Assembly (NCBI RefSeq): GCF_900105755.1
Contig: NZ_FNTQ01000001.1
Location: 1,860,001-1,924,000 of the forward strand
Source: Streptomyces sp. Ag109_O5-10
Lineage (GTDB): Bacteria; Actinomycetota; Actinomycetes; Streptomycetales; Streptomycetaceae
DNA length: 64,000 bases
Direction of reading: 5' to 3'
The notes under the pieces are model-generated. The model was not told the DNA's origin. It saw nothing but the letters and a program-made list of their open reading frames with translations, and did not search any database. Positions 63,215 through 64,000 of the stretch are shown piece by piece; position 1 is the stretch's first letter, and every line of letters begins with the position of its first letter. Position numbers and translations under genes: made by a program.

Positions 63215-64000
63215 ATGATTGTCGCGATCACCTGCGCCGTGCTCGCCGCCGCCAGCAACGCGTGGGGCACGGTCCTGCAGCGACGCGCCGCCACGGCCAC
63301 GCCCGAATCCCGCTCCCCGCTCGCCCTCGTCGGGAACCTGCTGCGCAACCCCGTCTGGCTCGGCGGAATCCTCGGAGTGATCGGCTCGGCCCTGTTCCAG
63401 GCACTCGCGCTCAACTTCGGGACCCTGGCGGCCGTCCAGCCGGTCTTCATCCTCGAACTGCCGCTCGCGCTCGTCTTCGGCAGCCTCGTGTTCCGGGTCC
63501 GGGTCTCCCGGAAGGCGTGGTGGTGCGTCGCCGCGATCTTCGCGGGGCTGGCCATCAGCCTCTTCTCCGCCGCTCCCTCCGGCGGACGCGCCCAGGTCCC
63601 CGGCCTCTGGTGGGTGCCCACGATCGCCGTCATGGGCGCGGTCACCGCCGCGCTCGTCCTCGTCGGCCTGCGCCGCCCGCACGGCCTGGCACGCGCGGCC
63701 TGCCTGGCCGCGGCCGCCGCCGTCGGCAACGCGCTCACGGCGGCCCTGGTGAAGTCCGCGACGCACATCCTGTCCCGGCAGGGGGCCACCGCGTTCTTCC
63801 TCGCGTGGCAGACCTACGGCTTCGCGCTCGTCGGCTCGTTCTCCATCATCCTGCTGGGCTACGCCATGCAGGGAGGCCCCCTCATCGCCTCCCAGCCGGC
63901 GCTCACCCTCGGCGACGCCGTGGTCAGCTTCTGTCTCGGAGTCACCCTCTACGCGGAGTCACCCCGCCACGGCATGTGGCTCCTGCCAGGCCTTTTCGGG
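63215..64000 (+). CDS. DMT/EamA-family transporter-like protein (3' partial)
   Basis: The frame runs open from ATG 63215 to the window edge; 262 residues are visible. It is almost entirely hydrophobic, with about nine membrane helices visible (VAITCAVLAAASNAWGTVLQ, WLGGILGVIGSALFQALALN, PVFILELPLALVFGSLVF). The layout and the helix-loop pattern fit the drug/metabolite (DMT, EamA-like) exporter superfamily. The C-terminus lies outside. The substrate is unknown. Confidence 0.8.
   Translation, partial: MIVAITCAVLAAASNAWGTVLQRRAATATPESRSPLALVGNLLRNPVWLGGILGVIGSALFQALALNFGTLAAVQPVFILELPLALVFGSLVFRVRVSRKAWWCVAAIFAGLAISLFSAAPSGGRAQVPGLWWVPTIAVMGAVTAALVLVGLRRPHGLARAACLAAAAAVGNALTAALVKSATHILSRQGATAFFLAWQTYGFALVGSFSIILLGYAMQGGPLIASQPALTLGDAVVSFCLGVTLYAESPRHGMWLLPGLFG

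Overview
The window is high-GC actinobacterial DNA, almost certainly from a Streptomyces chromosome. Third codon positions are strongly G/C, GTG starts and four-base ATGA gene overlaps are common, and one gene encodes a 477-residue family 10 xylanase with the architecture of Streptomyces XlnA. The first ~47 kb looks like accessory DNA: it is rich in signalling proteins, paralogues and gene relics. The last ~16 kb (48-64 kb) looks more like ordinary core genome.

Layout. 0-0.7 kb: the end of an AmaP-like envelope-stress anchor and a DUF6131 mini-protein. 1-13.5 kb: a SpoIIE-type phosphatase, then six DUF5994-family paralogues, two related winged-helix proteins, a slipin, a GNAT-AAA+ fusion, a CorA-type transporter, a decayed dehydrogenase/aldo-keto reductase chimera, a frameshifted STAS gene and a GNAT-like gene. 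Four of the DUF5994 genes and the GNAT-like gene share a conserved ~70-bp upstream element about 105-110 nt before their start codons, which I read as a previously unlabelled regulon. 13.5-18.5 kb: a PAS-GAF-SpoIIE phosphatase, an ANTAR protein and a gene graveyard (ANTAR-like relic, SpoIIE tail, IS110-family transposase relic). 18.5-21.2 kb: two short-chain dehydrogenases and a TetR regulator with a palindromic operator. 21.2-24.7 kb: TerD and LamG relics, a secreted protein and a small membrane protein. 24.7-30.7 kb: a flavodoxin-like reductase, an acetolactate-synthase-like enzyme, a two-component system whose kinase is cut at its N-terminus, and a multicopper oxidase cut at its N-terminus at the same point.

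31-34.8 kb: a divergent GH62 arabinofuranosidase/GH10 xylanase pair for arabinoxylan breakdown, separated by palindromic GAAA-TTTC boxes. 34.9-45.4 kb: a second signalling island with a CHASE3 histidine kinase and response regulator, an orphan receiver, a STAS protein, an AraC regulator, an intact and a catalytically degenerate SpoIIE-type protein (the latter fused to an RsbW-like ATPase), a STAS-ANTAR protein, a winged-helix-STAS fusion, and DUF2945, DUF5133 and DUF3040-like proteins. Together with the left island this gives a dense set of partner-switching (phosphatase/anti-sigma kinase/STAS) parts.

45.4-64 kb: a Tat-exported FAD amine oxidase, a membrane protein, OsmC, a SWIM/SNF2 operon with an in-frame minisatellite, a ROK sugar kinase coupled to a membrane-anchored protein, a GntR repressor and divergent Gfo/Idh oxidoreductase sharing TTGTCCGGACAT operators with the kinase promoter, a cytochrome P450, a second two-component system, an Old Yellow Enzyme and a truncated DMT-type transporter. 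No rRNA, tRNA, CRISPR array, replication origin or intact insertion sequence was seen.
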